Of a stretch of 64,000 nucleotides of DNA, positions 11,720 to 21,668 are shown piece by piece. Within the stretch, counting starts at the first letter, position 1, and the number at the start of each line of letters is the position of its first letter. Both the position numbers and the translations under genes were made by a program. A model generated the notes under the pieces. That model was given only the letters and a program-made list of their open reading frames with translations, made no database searches and was not told where the DNA came from. Source of the stretch: Agrococcus sp. Marseille-P2731 (GTDB lineage Bacteria > Actinomycetota > Actinomycetes > Actinomycetales > Microbacteriaceae); the NCBI RefSeq assembly GCF_900117395.1, contig NZ_FPEG01000001.1, positions 186,001-250,000 of the forward strand, given 5' to 3'.

Positions 11720-11735
11720 GTCTGAGATCTCAGAC
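11720..11735. promoter_or_regulatory. hutH-iclR palindromic operator
   Basis: Perfect 16-base palindrome GTCTGAGATCTCAGAC in the divergent hutH/iclR gap, 54 bases upstream of the chosen hutH ATG. An upstream in-frame ATG at 11736 abuts the palindrome; if that were the true hutH start, the site would cover the promoter of a leaderless message. Binding by the adjacent IclR protein is inferred from position and symmetry. Confidence 0.65.
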
Positions 11736-11789
11736 ATGAGTATGGCGCAGGCGGATGCGTCGGCACGGCCCGAGCGGTGGAATGGGGCC

Positions 11790-13421
11790 ATGCCAGTGGT
11801 CATCGGAGACTCCCCGCTCACCCGCCACGACGTGGTGCAGGTGGCACGCTTCGACGCGCGCGTCGAGCTCAGTGCCACCGCGCTCGCCCGCATCGACGAC
11901 GCACGTCGGGTGATCGACGGGCTCGCCGCCGACCCGCATCCGCACTACGGCATCTCGACCGGCTTCGGTGCGCTCGCGAACACCGCGATCGCTCCCGCCG
12001 ACCGCACCCGCCTGCAGCAGTCGCTCATCCGCTCGCACGCCGCCTCGAGCGGCGAGGCGGTCGAGCGCGAGGTCGTGCGAGGCCTCATGCTGCTGCGGCT
12101 GCAGACGCTCGCGACGGGCCGCACGGGGATCCGCCGCGCGACGGCTGAGCTCTACGCCGGCATGCTCAACGCCGGCATCTCGCCCATCGTGGGGGAGTAC
12201 GGCTCGCTCGGCTGCTCCGGTGACCTCGCGCCCCTCTCGCACGTCGCGCTCGCGGCGATGGGGGAGGGCATCGTGCAGGTCGACCGCGCGGGCGCGGAGC
12301 CCGGCACGAGCGAGGTGGTGACGATGGATGCGGCCACGGCGCTCGCGGAGGCCGGCCTCACGCCGGTCGTGCTCGCCGAGAAGGAAGGCCTCGCGCTCGT
12401 CAACGGCACCGACGGCATGCTCGCGATGCTGTGCCTCGCGCTCGCCGACCTCGACAAGCTGCTCGACACCGCCGACCTCACCGCCGCGATGAGCGTCGAG
12501 GGACTGCTCGGCACGGATGCGCCCTTCGCGCCGGAGCTCATGGCGCTGCGGCCACACCCCGGGCAGGTCGCCAGCGCGGCGAACATCGCAGCGCTGCTCG
12601 CCGACAGCCCGATCGTCGCGAGCCACAAGGGTCCGCAGGACACCCGGGTGCAGGACGCCTACTCGCTCCGCTGCGCCCCGCAGGTGCACGGCACCGCCCG
12701 CGACACCGCGGCGCACGCGGCGCGCGTGGCGGAGATCGAGCTGTCGAGCGCCATCGACAACCCCGTCGTCCTCGCCGACGGCCGGGTGGTCTCGAACGGC
12801 AACTTCCACGGCGCGCCCATCGCGGCCGTGCTCGACTTCCTGGCCATCGCGATCGCGGACGTCGCCTCCATGAGCGAGCGCCGCAGCGACCGCTTCCTCG
12901 ACCCGGCCCGCAGCTTCGGCCTGCCGCCGTTCCTCGCCCACGACCCGGGCGTCGACTCCGGACTCATGATCGCGCAGTACACGCAGGCCGGCATCGTCTC
13001 AGAGCTCAAGCGGCTCGCGGCACCGGCATCGGTCGACTCGATCCCCTCGAGCGCCATGCAGGAGGACCACGTGTCGATGGGCTGGGGCGCCGCCCGCAAG
13101 CTGCGCCGCGCAGTCGACGGGCTCGGCCGGGTGCTCGCGATCGAGCTGATGACGGCGGCGCGCGGCATCGAGCTGCGCGACGCACCACCGGGCCCCCGCA
13201 CGGGACGCGTGATCGCGGGCCTGCGCGCGCTGGTGCCCGGCATCGGGCCGGACCGGTTCCTCGCCCGCGACATCGAGGCATCCCTCGCCTTCACCGTCGG
13301 CGGGGCTGCGCTCATCGAGGCGGGGTTGCTCGACACCGTCGAGGCCTGGGCCGCTCGCCGCGACCGCACGCACACCGCCGAGACGACGACGTCGTCGGCG
13401 CAGACCGAAGGAGACCGATGA
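11790..13421 (+). CDS. hutH: Histidine ammonia-lyase
   Basis: Deaminates L-histidine to trans-urocanate and ammonia, the first step of histidine breakdown, in the cytoplasm. The 543-residue protein is full length. Tyr53 (YGISTGFG) matches the catalytic tyrosine of the family, and the MIO cofactor triad is at residues 142-144 ([14 protein letters not shown]). Here it is Cys-Ser-Gly where the classical Pseudomonas enzyme has Ala-Ser-Gly. The ATG at 11790 gives the usual HutH N-terminus; in-frame ATGs at 11736 and 11742 would add up to 18 residues of low-complexity sequence. hutU starts within its stop codon, so hutH, hutU and hutI form one operon. Confidence 0.92.
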   Translation: MPVVIGDSPLTRHDVVQVARFDARVELSATALARIDDARRVIDGLAADPHPHYGISTGFGALANTAIAPADRTRLQQSLIRSHAASSGEAVEREVVRGLMLLRLQTLATGRTGIRRATAELYAGMLNAGISPIVGEYGSLGCSGDLAPLSHVALAAMGEGIVQVDRAGAEPGTSEVVTMDAATALAEAGLTPVVLAEKEGLALVNGTDGMLAMLCLALADLDKLLDTADLTAAMSVEGLLGTDAPFAPELMALRPHPGQVASAANIAALLADSPIVASHKGPQDTRVQDAYSLRCAPQVHGTARDTAAHAARVAEIELSSAIDNPVVLADGRVVSNGNFHGAPIAAVLDFLAIAIADVASMSERRSDRFLDPARSFGLPPFLAHDPGVDSGLMIAQYTQAGIVSELKRLAAPASVDSIPSSAMQEDHVSMGWGAARKLRRAVDGLGRVLAIELMTAARGIELRDAPPGPRTGRVIAGLRALVPGIGPDRFLARDIEASLAFTVGGAALIEAGLLDTVEAWAARRDRTHTAETTTSSAQTEGDR

Positions 13422-15076
13422 TGGAAGGCGCACGCACCGTCCGCGCAGCGCGCGGCAGCGAGCTGACGGCGAAGGGCTGGCAGCAGGAGGCCGCGCTGCG
13501 GATGCTCATGAACAACCTCGACCCCGAGGTCGCCGAGCACCCCGACGAGCTCGTCGTCTACGGCGGCACCGGCAAGGCGGCGCGCGACTGGGCGAGCTTC
13601 GAGGCCATCGTCCGCGAGCTCAGGGACCTCGAGGACGACGAGACGCTGCTGGTGCAGTCGGGTCGCCCGGTGGGCGTCATGCGCACGAACCCGTGGGCAC
13701 CGCGCGTGCTGATCGCGAACTCGAACCTCGTGGGCGACTGGGCGACGTGGCCCGAGTTCCGGCGGCTGGAAGCCGCTGGCCTCACCATGTACGGACAGAT
13801 GACCGCCGGTTCCTGGATCTACATCGGCACGCAGGGCATCCTGCAGGGCACCTTCGAGACCTTCGCGGCGGTGGCCACGAAGCTCGGCCGCGAGAGCCTC
13901 GCCGGCACCATCACGCTCACCGCGGGCCTCGGCGGCATGGGTGGGGCGCAGCCGCTCGCGGTCACCATGAACGACGGCGTCGCGATCTGCGTCGAGGTCG
14001 ACCGCAGCCGCATCCAGCGGCGCATCGAGCACCGCTACCTCGACGTCGAGGCGAGCGACGTGGCGGATGCGCTGGCGCGCGCCGTCGAGGCGCGGGACGC
14101 GGGCCGCGGGCTGAGCATCGGCCTGCACGCGAACGCGGCCGACGTCGTGCCGGAGCTGCTCGCGATGGGTGCGCCGATCGACATCGTGACCGACCAGACG
14201 AGCGCGCACGACCCGCTGGCGTACCTGCCCAGCGGCGTCGCCTTCGACGACTGGCACGCCGAGCGCGAGCGCGATCCGCACGGCTTCACCGAGCGGGCTC
14301 GAGCATCGATGGCGCGCCACGTCGAGGCGATGGTGGGCTTCCAGGCGGCGGGGGCCGAGGTCTTCGACTACGGCAACTCGATCCGCGCAGAGGCCAAGCT
14401 CGGCGGCTTCGACGAGGCCTTCGCCTTCCCCGGCTTCGTGCCCGCCTACATCCGCCCGCTCTTCTGCGAGGGCAAGGGTCCCTTCCGCTGGGTGGCGCTC
14501 TCCGGCGACCCCGAGGACATCCGTCGCACCGACGAGGCGATCCTCGAGCTCTTCCCCGACGACGCGCACCTGCACCGCTGGATCCGCCTTGCCCAGGAGC
14601 GCGTGCAGTTCCAGGGCCTGCCCGCCCGCATCTGCTGGCTGGGCGCCGGCGAGCGCCACCGCGCGGGCCTGCGCTTCAACGAGATGGTCGCCGACGGCAC
14701 GCTGAGCGCGCCGATCGTGATCGGCCGCGACCACCTCGACTCGGGCTCGGTCGCGAGCCCATACCGCGAGACCGAGGCGATGCGCGACGGCTCCGACGCG
14801 ATCGCCGACTGGCCGCTGCTCAACGCGCTCGTCAACACGGCGTCCGGCGCGAGCTGGGTGTCGCTGCACCACGGCGGGGGCGTCGGCATCGGCCGCTCGA
14901 TCCACGCCGGCCAGGTGACGGTGGCCGACGGCACGCCGCTCGCCGCCGAGAAGCTCGCGCGCGTGCTCTCGAACGATCCGGAGATGGGCGTGATCCGCCA
15001 CGTGGACGCCGGCTACGACGAGGCGACCGCCTTCGCCGAGGCCCACGACGTGGCGATCCCCATGCGGCGGGGCTGA
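13421..15076 (+). CDS. hutU: Urocanate hydratase
   Basis: Converts urocanate to imidazolonepropionate with tightly bound NAD+. The 551-residue product is of family length and has the glycine-rich GLGGMGGAQ segment at about 169-177 plus characteristic stretches such as [11 protein letters not shown] and [17 protein letters not shown]. Two ATGs are in tandem (13418 and 13421). I prefer 13421 because the AAGGAG at 13408-13413 then lies seven bases upstream; it overlaps the hutH stop by one base. Confidence 0.93.
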   Translation: MEGARTVRAARGSELTAKGWQQEAALRMLMNNLDPEVAEHPDELVVYGGTGKAARDWASFEAIVRELRDLEDDETLLVQSGRPVGVMRTNPWAPRVLIANSNLVGDWATWPEFRRLEAAGLTMYGQMTAGSWIYIGTQGILQGTFETFAAVATKLGRESLAGTITLTAGLGGMGGAQPLAVTMNDGVAICVEVDRSRIQRRIEHRYLDVEASDVADALARAVEARDAGRGLSIGLHANAADVVPELLAMGAPIDIVTDQTSAHDPLAYLPSGVAFDDWHAERERDPHGFTERARASMARHVEAMVGFQAAGAEVFDYGNSIRAEAKLGGFDEAFAFPGFVPAYIRPLFCEGKGPFRWVALSGDPEDIRRTDEAILELFPDDAHLHRWIRLAQERVQFQGLPARICWLGAGERHRAGLRFNEMVADGTLSAPIVIGRDHLDSGSVASPYRETEAMRDGSDAIADWPLLNALVNTASGASWVSLHHGGGVGIGRSIHAGQVTVADGTPLAAEKLARVLSNDPEMGVIRHVDAGYDEATAFAEAHDVAIPMRRG

Positions 15077-15077
15077 G

Positions 15078-16286
15078 GTGGCGTCCACGCTGCTCACCGG
15101 CATCGGCGAGCTCACGACGAACGACGACCGGGGGCGGATGCACGGCGCCGCGCTGGTCATGGAGGGCGACGCGATCGCGTGGGTCGGCGAGGCGAGGGCC
15201 GCCCCGGCCGCCGACGTCTCGGTCGACGTGGGCGGGCGGGCGGTGCTGCCCGGATGGGTCGACAGCCACACGCACCTCCTCTTCGCCGGCGATCGCTCCG
15301 CCGAGTTCGAGGCGCGCATGGCGGGCGAGCCCTATGCCGCCGGCGGCATCGGGGTGACGGTCGCCGCGACGCGAGCGGCGAGCGACGAGGCGCTCGCGGC
15401 CAACCTCGATCGCCTGGCCGATGAGATGCTGCGCGGCGGCACGACCGCGTTCGAGACGAAGACGGGCTACGGGCTGACCGTCGCCGACGAGCTGCGGAGC
15501 GCCCGGCTCGCCGGCGCGCGCGCCGATTCGGTCACGTTCCTCGGCGCGCACCTCGTGCCGGAGGGCTCCGAGCCCGGTGACTACCTCGACCTGGTGACCG
15601 GCGACATGCTCGACGCGGTAGAGCCGCACGTCGACGCGGTCGACGTCTTCTGCGAGCGCGGCGCGTTCGACGAGTCGCAGTCGCGCAGGGTGCTCGAGGC
15701 GGCGCGGGCCCGCGGACTGGCGCTGCGCGTGCACGGCAACCAGCTGGGGCCCGGCCCGGGCGTGCGGCTCGCCGTCGAGCTGCGCGCGGCGAGCGTCGAT
15801 CACGTCGCGTTCCTCGACGACGACGAGGTGCGGATGCTCGCGGCGACCTGGGACGGCGCGGCGGCGGGCCGACGTGGCACGGTCGCCACCGCGCTGCCCG
15901 CGTGCGACCTCTCGACGCGCATGCCGCTCGCGCCGGCGCGGCGCCTGCTCGACGCCGGCGCTGTCGTCGCGATCGCCACCAACTGCAACCCCGGCACGAG
16001 CTACACGACGTCGATGGCGTTCTGCGTCGCGACCGCCGTGCTGCAGATGCGCCTGACGATCGAGGAGGCGGTGCGCGCCGCGACGCTGGGCGGCGCGATC
16101 GCGCTCGGCCTCGACGAGCCGAGCACCGACCGATCGGGACGTGCCCTGCTGCCGGTGGGGCGCATCCGACCCGGTGCCAGGGCCGATGTGCAGGTGCTCG
16201 ACGCGCCCTCGGTCTCGCACCTGGCCTATCGCCCCGGCGTGCCGCTCGTGCACGCGGTGTGGCGCGCAGGTGCGCGTGCGTTCTGA
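15078..16286 (+). CDS. hutI: Imidazolonepropionase
   Basis: Hydrolyses 4-imidazolone-5-propionate to N-formimino-L-glutamate. It is a 402-residue amidohydrolase with the metal-binding [12 protein letters not shown] at 62-73 and further HutI-like segments: [31 protein letters not shown] and [14 protein letters not shown]. The GTG start is one base after the hutU stop, so translation is probably coupled. The next gene (polyketide synthase) starts 81 bases later with its own promoter-like box. Confidence 0.92.
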   Translation: MASTLLTGIGELTTNDDRGRMHGAALVMEGDAIAWVGEARAAPAADVSVDVGGRAVLPGWVDSHTHLLFAGDRSAEFEARMAGEPYAAGGIGVTVAATRAASDEALAANLDRLADEMLRGGTTAFETKTGYGLTVADELRSARLAGARADSVTFLGAHLVPEGSEPGDYLDLVTGDMLDAVEPHVDAVDVFCERGAFDESQSRRVLEAARARGLALRVHGNQLGPGPGVRLAVELRAASVDHVAFLDDDEVRMLAATWDGAAAGRRGTVATALPACDLSTRMPLAPARRLLDAGAVVAIATNCNPGTSYTTSMAFCVATAVLQMRLTIEEAVRAATLGGAIALGLDEPSTDRSGRALLPVGRIRPGARADVQVLDAPSVSHLAYRPGVPLVHAVWRAGARAF

Positions 16287-16355
16287 GCGCTCGTCCACCT
16301 CGCGGTGCGGCGCCGCGGAGGGGCCGCGCTGTGGGAAACGCACAGTGTCCCCCAA

Positions 16356-16361
16356 TAGCCT
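16356..16361 (+). promoter_or_regulatory. Candidate -10 box of a leaderless polyketide-synthase transcript
   Basis: TAGCCT lies six bases before the ATG at 16368 and no Shine-Dalgarno sequence is present. This is the spacing of actinobacterial leaderless mRNAs that start at or next to the start codon. No convincing -35 was found. Confidence 0.4.
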
Positions 16362-16367
16362 CGCCTC

Positions 16368-17513
16368 ATGACGGTGACGATCCGAGGCCTCTCGACGCTG
16401 GTGCCTACGACGGGGCTCTCGCAGCCCGAGGTCGCGGAGGTGTTCGCCGCGCAGCCGGGGCTCACCCGGCTCGGGCAGCGACTCGTGAGCACGTCCTTCG
16501 GCGTCTCGGGCATCGAGCGCCGCTACACGGTGATCGACGAGCTGACCTTCGACGGGCCCGTGGCCTCCGAGCCCGAGTTCTTCGACCGCGAGTCGGGCCT
16601 GCTGCTCGATCCGGGCACGCGCCTGCGCAACGACCGCTACGCGCTCGAGGCGACCAAGCTCTACGTCGGCGCCGGTCGCGCGGCGCTCGATGCGGTGCCG
16701 GATGTGGCGGCCAAGGACGTCACGCACGTCATCACCGTCTCGTGCACCGGCTTCTACGCGCCCGGTCCCGACTTCGTGGTCGCGCGCGACCTGGGCCTGC
16801 GCCCCGGCGTGCAGCGCTACCACCTGGGCTTCATGGGCTGCTACGCCTCGCTGCCTGCGCTGCGCCTGGCGAGCCAGCTCTGCGAAGCCGATCCCGCGGC
16901 GGTGGTGCTGGTCATCAGCGTCGAGCTGTGCACGCTGCACCTGCGCACGTCGAACGACCCCGACACGATCGTCGCGACCTCGCTCTTCGGCGACGGCGCC
17001 GGCGCGGCCCTGGTCACCGCGCGGCCGCCGCAGGACGGGGAGCGCGCGCTGCAGCTCGACGGGTTCGCGACCCGCACGACGCCCCGGGGCGAGGGCGACA
17101 TGGCGTGGAAGATCGGCGACCACGGCTTCGAGATGGTGCTCTCCAACGCCGTGCCGTCGCTCATCGGCGAGCACGTCACCGGTGCGATCGCGCCGCTGCT
17201 CGAGGCAGAGCCGCAGCTGAGCGCCGCGCTCGCCGAGGGTCGCGCGGGCGAGCCGATCGAGCACTGGGCGATCCACCCGGGCGGCCGGAGCATCCTCGAC
17301 AAGGTGGAGGCGACGCTCGGCCTCACCGAGGCGCAGCTCGTGCCCGCCCGCGAGACGCTCCGCGACTACGGCAACATGTCGAGCGCCACCGTGCTGTTCG
17401 TGCTGCAGCGCATCCTGAGCGACGAGTCCGCGCAGGACGGCGACCGGGTGGCGGCGATGGCCTTCGGGCCGGGGCTCACCGTCGAGTCGGCGCTGCTGAC
17501 CGTCCGGGCCTGA
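16368..17513 (+). CDS. Type III polyketide synthase (alkylresorcinol/alkylpyrone synthase type)
   Basis: Condenses an acyl-CoA starter with malonyl-CoA units on a single active-site cysteine. The 381-residue protein has the full Cys158 (FMGCYAS), His303 (AIHPGGRSILD) and Asn336 (YGNMSSATV) triad and the FGDGAGAALV segment of the chalcone-synthase fold. It is followed by a methyltransferase and an FAD oxidoreductase, the same three-gene order as srsABC of Streptomyces griseus, which makes methylated phenolic lipids and quinones. A similar lipid product is a reasonable inference, but chain length and starter cannot be read from sequence. Confidence 0.9.
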   Translation: MTVTIRGLSTLVPTTGLSQPEVAEVFAAQPGLTRLGQRLVSTSFGVSGIERRYTVIDELTFDGPVASEPEFFDRESGLLLDPGTRLRNDRYALEATKLYVGAGRAALDAVPDVAAKDVTHVITVSCTGFYAPGPDFVVARDLGLRPGVQRYHLGFMGCYASLPALRLASQLCEADPAAVVLVISVELCTLHLRTSNDPDTIVATSLFGDGAGAALVTARPPQDGERALQLDGFATRTTPRGEGDMAWKIGDHGFEMVLSNAVPSLIGEHVTGAIAPLLEAEPQLSAALAEGRAGEPIEHWAIHPGGRSILDKVEATLGLTEAQLVPARETLRDYGNMSSATVLFVLQRILSDESAQDGDRVAAMAFGPGLTVESALLTVRA

Positions 17514-17520
17514 GCTGGCG

Positions 17521-18252
17521 ATGCTCTCGGGCATGCGGATGCTGTCGAGCCTGCGGGAGCGCGACCCGGGCGCGCACGAGCTGATGGACGACGCGGACTG
17601 CGACCCCGTGACGCTCGCCCGCACCTTCGACCGCTTCGCGATCGTGAACGCGGTCGTCTCCGACCAGCGCTCGCTGTACCGTCGCTGGATCCGGCCGCGG
17701 CTGAGGGGCGGCGAGGCCCTCCGCCTGCTCGACGTCGGCACCGGGGGCGGCGACCTCCCGCGTCGGATGCTGCGCTGGGCCGAGCGAGACGGCGGCGGGC
17801 TGACGGCGGTCGGCATCGATCCCGATGAGCGTGCGATCGCCGCTGCTCGCGCGCAGCCGCCGCTCGCGGGGCTCGAGCTGCGCCGGGTCTCGACCCGCGA
17901 GCTCGTCGCGACCGGCGAGCGCTTCGACCTCGTCGTCTCGAACCACGTGCTGCATCACCTGACGGCAGCAGAGCTCGGCAGCATCCTGGTCGACTCCGAG
18001 CGGCTGACGGCGCCCGGTGGCGCGGTCGTGCACGGCGACATCGCGCGCTCGCCGCTCGCGTACGCGGCCTTCGCCGCGGCGACGCTGCCGCTGCAGCCCA
18101 CGCTGCTGCGCGACACGCTCATCCGCGTCGACGGGCTCGCGTCCATCCGGCGCAGCCACACGGCGGCGGAGCTCGCGCCGGCCATGCCGCCTGGCTGGAC
18201 GGCGCGCTCGCGACCGCCGGCGCGCCTCGAGCTCAGCTGGCGCGCGCCGTGA
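17521..18252 (+). CDS. SAM-dependent methyltransferase of the polyketide operon
   Basis: 243-residue class I methyltransferase. Motif I is [12 protein letters not shown] at about 69-80, an acidic motif II follows at GIDPDE, and the SNHVLHHL segment fits the post-motif of small-molecule methyltransferases. It starts seven bases after the synthase stop and overlaps the flavoprotein start by 4 bases (GTGA). By analogy with SrsB it may methylate the polyketide ring; substrate and position are inferred from context only. Confidence 0.82.
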   Translation: MLSGMRMLSSLRERDPGAHELMDDADCDPVTLARTFDRFAIVNAVVSDQRSLYRRWIRPRLRGGEALRLLDVGTGGGDLPRRMLRWAERDGGGLTAVGIDPDERAIAAARAQPPLAGLELRRVSTRELVATGERFDLVVSNHVLHHLTAAELGSILVDSERLTAPGGAVVHGDIARSPLAYAAFAAATLPLQPTLLRDTLIRVDGLASIRRSHTAAELAPAMPPGWTARSRPPARLELSWRAP

Positions 18253-19427
18253 CGGGCCGGCGCGCGAGCGCGCCGGCCTCGCGGCACGATGTCGCGATCG
18301 TCGGTGCCGGTGCGGTCGGCCTGCTGCTGGCCTGCCTGCTCGCGCAGCGCCAGCTCGACGTCGTCGTGCTCGAGCGCCGCACCGAGCCCGCATCGGTCTC
18401 GCGCGCGTTCGGCATCCACCCGCCCGGCATGCTGGCGCTCGACGCCGCCGGCGTCGGCGATGCGGTGCGGGCGGAGGCGCTCGTGATCCGATCGGGTGCG
18501 GCGCTCAGCGGCGGCCGCCGGCTGGGGCGCCTCGACTTCGGCGACCGCGCCATCCACGCGCTCCCGCAGGAGCGCACGGAGGCGCTGCTGCGGGAGCGGT
18601 TGGCGGCGCTCGCGCCCGCGGCGCTGCGCGCGGGCGCCGAGGTCACCGCGCTGCAGCAGCACCCCCGGGGCGTCGAGCTGGCACTGGCGTCGGGCGGACG
18701 CGTCGATGCGCGCTGGGCGGTCGGCGCCGATGGCGTGCACAGCCGGGTCCGCGACCTGCTGCACATCGAGCGCACCGAGCGGCGCGGGGGCGCTGGCTAT
18801 GCGATGGCCGATGTCGACGCGCCCGAAGCCGCTGGGGACGCGGATCCAACCGGGGCCTCCGCGCTGCTGCACCTGGAGCCCGGCGGCGTCATCGAGTCGT
18901 TGCCGCTGCCGGGGGGTCGGCGACGGTGGGTGGCGCGGCTCGCATCGCCCGAGGAAGAGGTGTCGGCGGGACGGCTCGAGCAGATCCTCGGCGAGCGGCT
19001 GTCGATGCCGGGTGGCGGGCGGGCGGTCGAGCGGCTGCCGGAGGGCACGGTGCCCAGCGCCTTCCGCGCTCGGCAGCGCATGGCGAAGCGGTTCGAGAGC
19101 GGCCGGGTGGCGCTCGCGGGCGACGCCGCGCACGAGGTGAGCCCGATCGGGGGCCAGGGCATGAGCCTCGGCTGGCTGGACGCCCTCGCGCTCGACCGAG
19201 CGATCGCCGACGCGTGGGTCGACGACGTCCCAGCGCCCTTCGGCCGCTATGCGAGGGAGCGTCGCCGCGCCGCCGCCCTCGCGATGCGTCGCGCCGCGTG
19301 GAACATGGCGATGGGCGCACCGGCGGGCCCTGTGCTGCACGCCGCTCGGCTGACGCTCGCGCGCACCCTCGTGCTGCCGCCGAGCAGGGCAGCGCTCGTC
19401 GCAGCGTTCACGATGCGCGGGCTCTGA
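18249..19427 (+). CDS. FAD-dependent oxidoreductase (PHBH-type hydroxylase)
   Basis: 392 residues, GTG start overlapping the methyltransferase stop. The N-terminus carries the FAD-binding GAGAVG at 19-24 with an acidic end of the second strand (VVVLER). Near residue 290 is the [19 protein letters not shown] motif that contacts the FAD ribityl chain in aromatic hydroxylases. By analogy with SrsC it could oxidise a resorcinol ring to a quinone. It ends 14 bases from the convergent hutG. Confidence 0.83.
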   Translation: MTGRRASAPASRHDVAIVGAGAVGLLLACLLAQRQLDVVVLERRTEPASVSRAFGIHPPGMLALDAAGVGDAVRAEALVIRSGAALSGGRRLGRLDFGDRAIHALPQERTEALLRERLAALAPAALRAGAEVTALQQHPRGVELALASGGRVDARWAVGADGVHSRVRDLLHIERTERRGGAGYAMADVDAPEAAGDADPTGASALLHLEPGGVIESLPLPGGRRRWVARLASPEEEVSAGRLEQILGERLSMPGGGRAVERLPEGTVPSAFRARQRMAKRFESGRVALAGDAAHEVSPIGGQGMSLGWLDALALDRAIADAWVDDVPAPFGRYARERRRAAALAMRRAAWNMAMGAPAGPVLHAARLTLARTLVLPPSRAALVAAFTMRGL

Positions 19428-19441
19428 GCGCAGCGGCCGCG

Positions 19442-20395
19442 TCAGACCGCCCGCAGCTTGGGGAAGCGGTCGTCGCGATCGGCGAGCGCTGCGAGCGCCT
19501 CGAGCACGCCGAGGGCCGTCAGCCGCACGGTGCGACCGTCGGCCGCGTCGGCCGCGGCGTCGACCTCGGTGAAGTCGATGGAGGTGACCTCGTCGTAGGC
19601 GACGATGGCGCGGATCAGCGCCCGCAGCTGCCACGCGCTGATGCCGCCGGGCACCGAGGCGGGGCAGCCGGGCGCCACCGAGCGGTCGCAGACGTCGACG
19701 TCGACGTCGAGGTGCACGGGCCCGCCGGCCGCCCGCGCGACCTGGACGGCCTCGGCAGCGACCTCGTGCAGGCCACGCTGCTCGAGGTCGTCGCGCAGGA
19801 ACACGCTGATCCCCGCCTGCCGCGCCCGCTCGGCATAGGCGCGGGAGTTCGCGAAGTCCTGGATCCCGATCTGCGCCACTCGCGAGCCGTCCAGGCCGGC
19901 GTCGAGCAGCCGCTGCACGGGCGAGCCGTTCGAGCGGCCGTCGCGCAGGTCGTGGTGCGCATCCAGCGTGATCAGTCCGGCGGTCTCGATCGACGCTCCC
20001 CAGCTGCCGAGCGCCGCGGGCACCGTGGCCGCGTTGTCGCCGCCGAGCACGATCACGAACCGCGCGCGAGCGGCGGCGCGGGCGACGAGCGCAGTGGCGC
20101 CCTCCTCGTCGCCGTCGGGGTCGGATGCGTCCCCGGCGTCGGCGACGCGCAGTCCGCCGACCGGCGCGGCCGTGGCGTAGGCGTGCGGCGAGGAGCGGCG
20201 CAGCGCCTCCCGCACCGCAGCGGGTGTCGTGTGTGCGCTCGTCGGGCTGAGCGAGGTCTCGTGGGTGCCGAGCCCGACCAGCACCGCGTCGAGGCGACCA
20301 GGCGCATCCGCCAGGCTCGGCCAGTCACCGCTGCGCGGCCAGGACGGGTCATGCGGGAGGCCCCCGGAGGGGACGGAGGACGACGAGGGAGCCAT
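19442..20395 (-). CDS. hutG: Arginase-family hydrolase, probable formimidoylglutamase
   Basis: Would hydrolyse N-formimino-L-glutamate to glutamate and formamide, completing histidine breakdown. The 317-residue protein shows DAHHDLRDG (145-153) and the aspartate metal cluster DVDVCD (about 232-237). The first metal motif reads GGDN (Asn121) where arginases and agmatinases have GGDH, so one expected Mn ligand is replaced. It is separated from hutHUI by the three-gene polyketide operon and is on the opposite strand. The identity rests on hut context; agmatinase or another ureohydrolase is possible. Confidence 0.78.
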   Translation of the reverse strand: MAPSSSSVPSGGLPHDPSWPRSGDWPSLADAPGRLDAVLVGLGTHETSLSPTSAHTTPAAVREALRRSSPHAYATAAPVGGLRVADAGDASDPDGDEEGATALVARAAARARFVIVLGGDNAATVPAALGSWGASIETAGLITLDAHHDLRDGRSNGSPVQRLLDAGLDGSRVAQIGIQDFANSRAYAERARQAGISVFLRDDLEQRGLHEVAAEAVQVARAAGGPVHLDVDVDVCDRSVAPGCPASVPGGISAWQLRALIRAIVAYDEVTSIDFTEVDAAADAADGRTVRLTALGVLEALAALADRDDRFPKLRAV

Positions 20396-20401
20396 GCCGC
20401 G

Positions 20402-20407
20402 ACGCTA
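20402..20407 (-). promoter_or_regulatory. Candidate -10 box of a leaderless hutG transcript
   Basis: TAGCGT on the minus strand ends six bases before the hutG start codon, and there is no ribosome-binding site between them. Confidence 0.4.
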
Positions 20408-20432
20408 GCAAGCGCGGCGCGACACGCCCGGG

Positions 20433-20462
20433 TTGCACGGGTGTCGACATCCGTGAGAGACT
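20433..20462 (+). promoter_or_regulatory. Candidate S10-operon promoter
   Basis: TTGCAC (20433-20438), an 18-base spacer, then GAGACT (20457-20462). The -35 and spacing are good; the -10 departs from TANNNT at its first base. The same TTGCAC with an 18-base spacer occurs before infA. Confidence 0.4.
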
Positions 20463-20699
20463 CTTCAGGTTGCAAACGCGACGATTCCACGTCGCTCACT
20501 GCTCTGGCTGTGCACAGGTTCGAGATCGATCCTGGGCCGCGGGCAGCTCCAACAGAACTTCACCGAAGCCGAGCGCGGTATCGCCGTGCGCGACGTCGGT
20601 GCGCGCCCCATGCGGGCATTGACAGAAGAACAGCGGTGCACTCGAGAGTGCGTTGCGAGCAGCCTAGAACGGCTGCGTCGACAGGAAGAGAGTCAGCCA

Positions 20700-21007
20700 T
20701 GGCGGGACAGAAGATCCGCATCCGACTGAAGTCGTACGACCACGAGGTCATCGACTCGTCGGCGCGCAAGATCGTCGACACCGTGACCCGTGCGGGCGCG
20801 ACGGTGGTGGGCCCTGTGCCGCTGCCGACCGAGAAGAACGTGGTCGTGGTGATCCGTTCACCTCACAAGTACAAGGACAGCCGCGAGCACTTCGAGAAGC
20901 GCACGCACAAGCGACTCATCGACATCATCGACCCGACGCCGAAGGCAGTCGACTCGCTCATGCGCCTCGACCTGCCCGCTGACGTCAACATCGAGATCAA
21001 GCTCTAA
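20700..21007 (+). CDS. rpsJ: Ribosomal protein S10
   Basis: 30S head protein, also the transcription antitermination factor NusE. It is 102 residues, starting [19 protein letters not shown] and ending in DVNIEIKL as is usual for S10. First gene of the S10 operon, eight bases before rplC. An identical copy in the left arm is considered artefactual. Confidence 0.97.
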
Positions 21008-21015
21008 GGAACGCC

Positions 21016-21666
21016 ATGTCGAAGATCACGACGACTCGCGGCCTGCTCGGCAAGAAGCTCGGGATGACCCAGGTGTGGGATGAGCAGAACAAGCTCGTCC
21101 CCGTCACGGTGCTCGAGATCACGCCGAACGTGGTCACGCAGATCCGCACGCCCGAGAAGGACGGCTACGCAGCCATCCAGATCGCCGCAGGCCAGATCGA
21201 CCCGCGCAAGGTCAACAAGCCGGCAGCCGGTCACTTCGAGGCCGCTGGCGTCACGCCGCGCCGCCACCTCACCGAGGTCCGCACCGACAACGCCGATGCC
21301 TACGAGCTCGGCCAGGAGCTGGCGGTCGACCTGTTCGCCGCCGGCCAGAAGGTCGACGTCGTCGGCACTTCGAAGGGCAAGGGCTTCGCAGGTGTCATGA
21401 AGCGCCACAACTTCGCTGGTGTCTCGGCATCGCACGGTGCGCACCGCAACCACCGCAAGCCCGGCTCGATCGGTGCCTCGTCCACGCCCAGCCGCGTCTT
21501 CCGCGGCATGCGCATGGCCGGCCGCATGGGCACCGACCGCGTGTCGGCGCTGAACCTCACGATCCACTCGATCGACGTCGAGCAGGGTCTCATGCTCGTC
21601 AAGGGCGCCGTCCCCGGTGCTCGCGGTCGTCTCGTGTACGTCCGCAACGCTGTGAAGGGAGCCTGA
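21016..21666 (+). CDS. rplC: Ribosomal protein L3
   Basis: 50S assembly-initiating protein, 216 residues. It has the N-terminal [13 protein letters not shown] and the [16 protein letters not shown] loop that reaches toward the peptidyl-transferase centre. It is 2 bases from rplD. Confidence 0.97.
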   Translation: MSKITTTRGLLGKKLGMTQVWDEQNKLVPVTVLEITPNVVTQIRTPEKDGYAAIQIAAGQIDPRKVNKPAAGHFEAAGVTPRRHLTEVRTDNADAYELGQELAVDLFAAGQKVDVVGTSKGKGFAGVMKRHNFAGVSASHGAHRNHRKPGSIGASSTPSRVFRGMRMAGRMGTDRVSALNLTIHSIDVEQGLMLVKGAVPGARGRLVYVRNAVKGA

Positions 21667-21668
21667 GC

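Larger units (their letters stand above)
20396..20699. promoter_or_regulatory. hutG-rpsJ divergent intergenic region
   Basis: 304 bases without a gene. On the minus strand TAGCGT (complement of 20402-20407) is six bases before the hutG ATG, suggesting a leaderless start. On the plus strand a candidate S10 promoter is at 20433-20462, leaving an rpsJ leader of about 230 bases. Long leaders at S10 operons often carry autoregulatory RNA structure, but I could not define one here. The A/G-rich rpsJ ribosome site (aggaagag) is just upstream of 20700. Confidence 0.6.

Noticed and set aside
10225-11766. Two 504-codon frames crossing the palindrome axis
   Set aside because: Their second halves are the antisense of iclR; they exist only because of the mirror symmetry.
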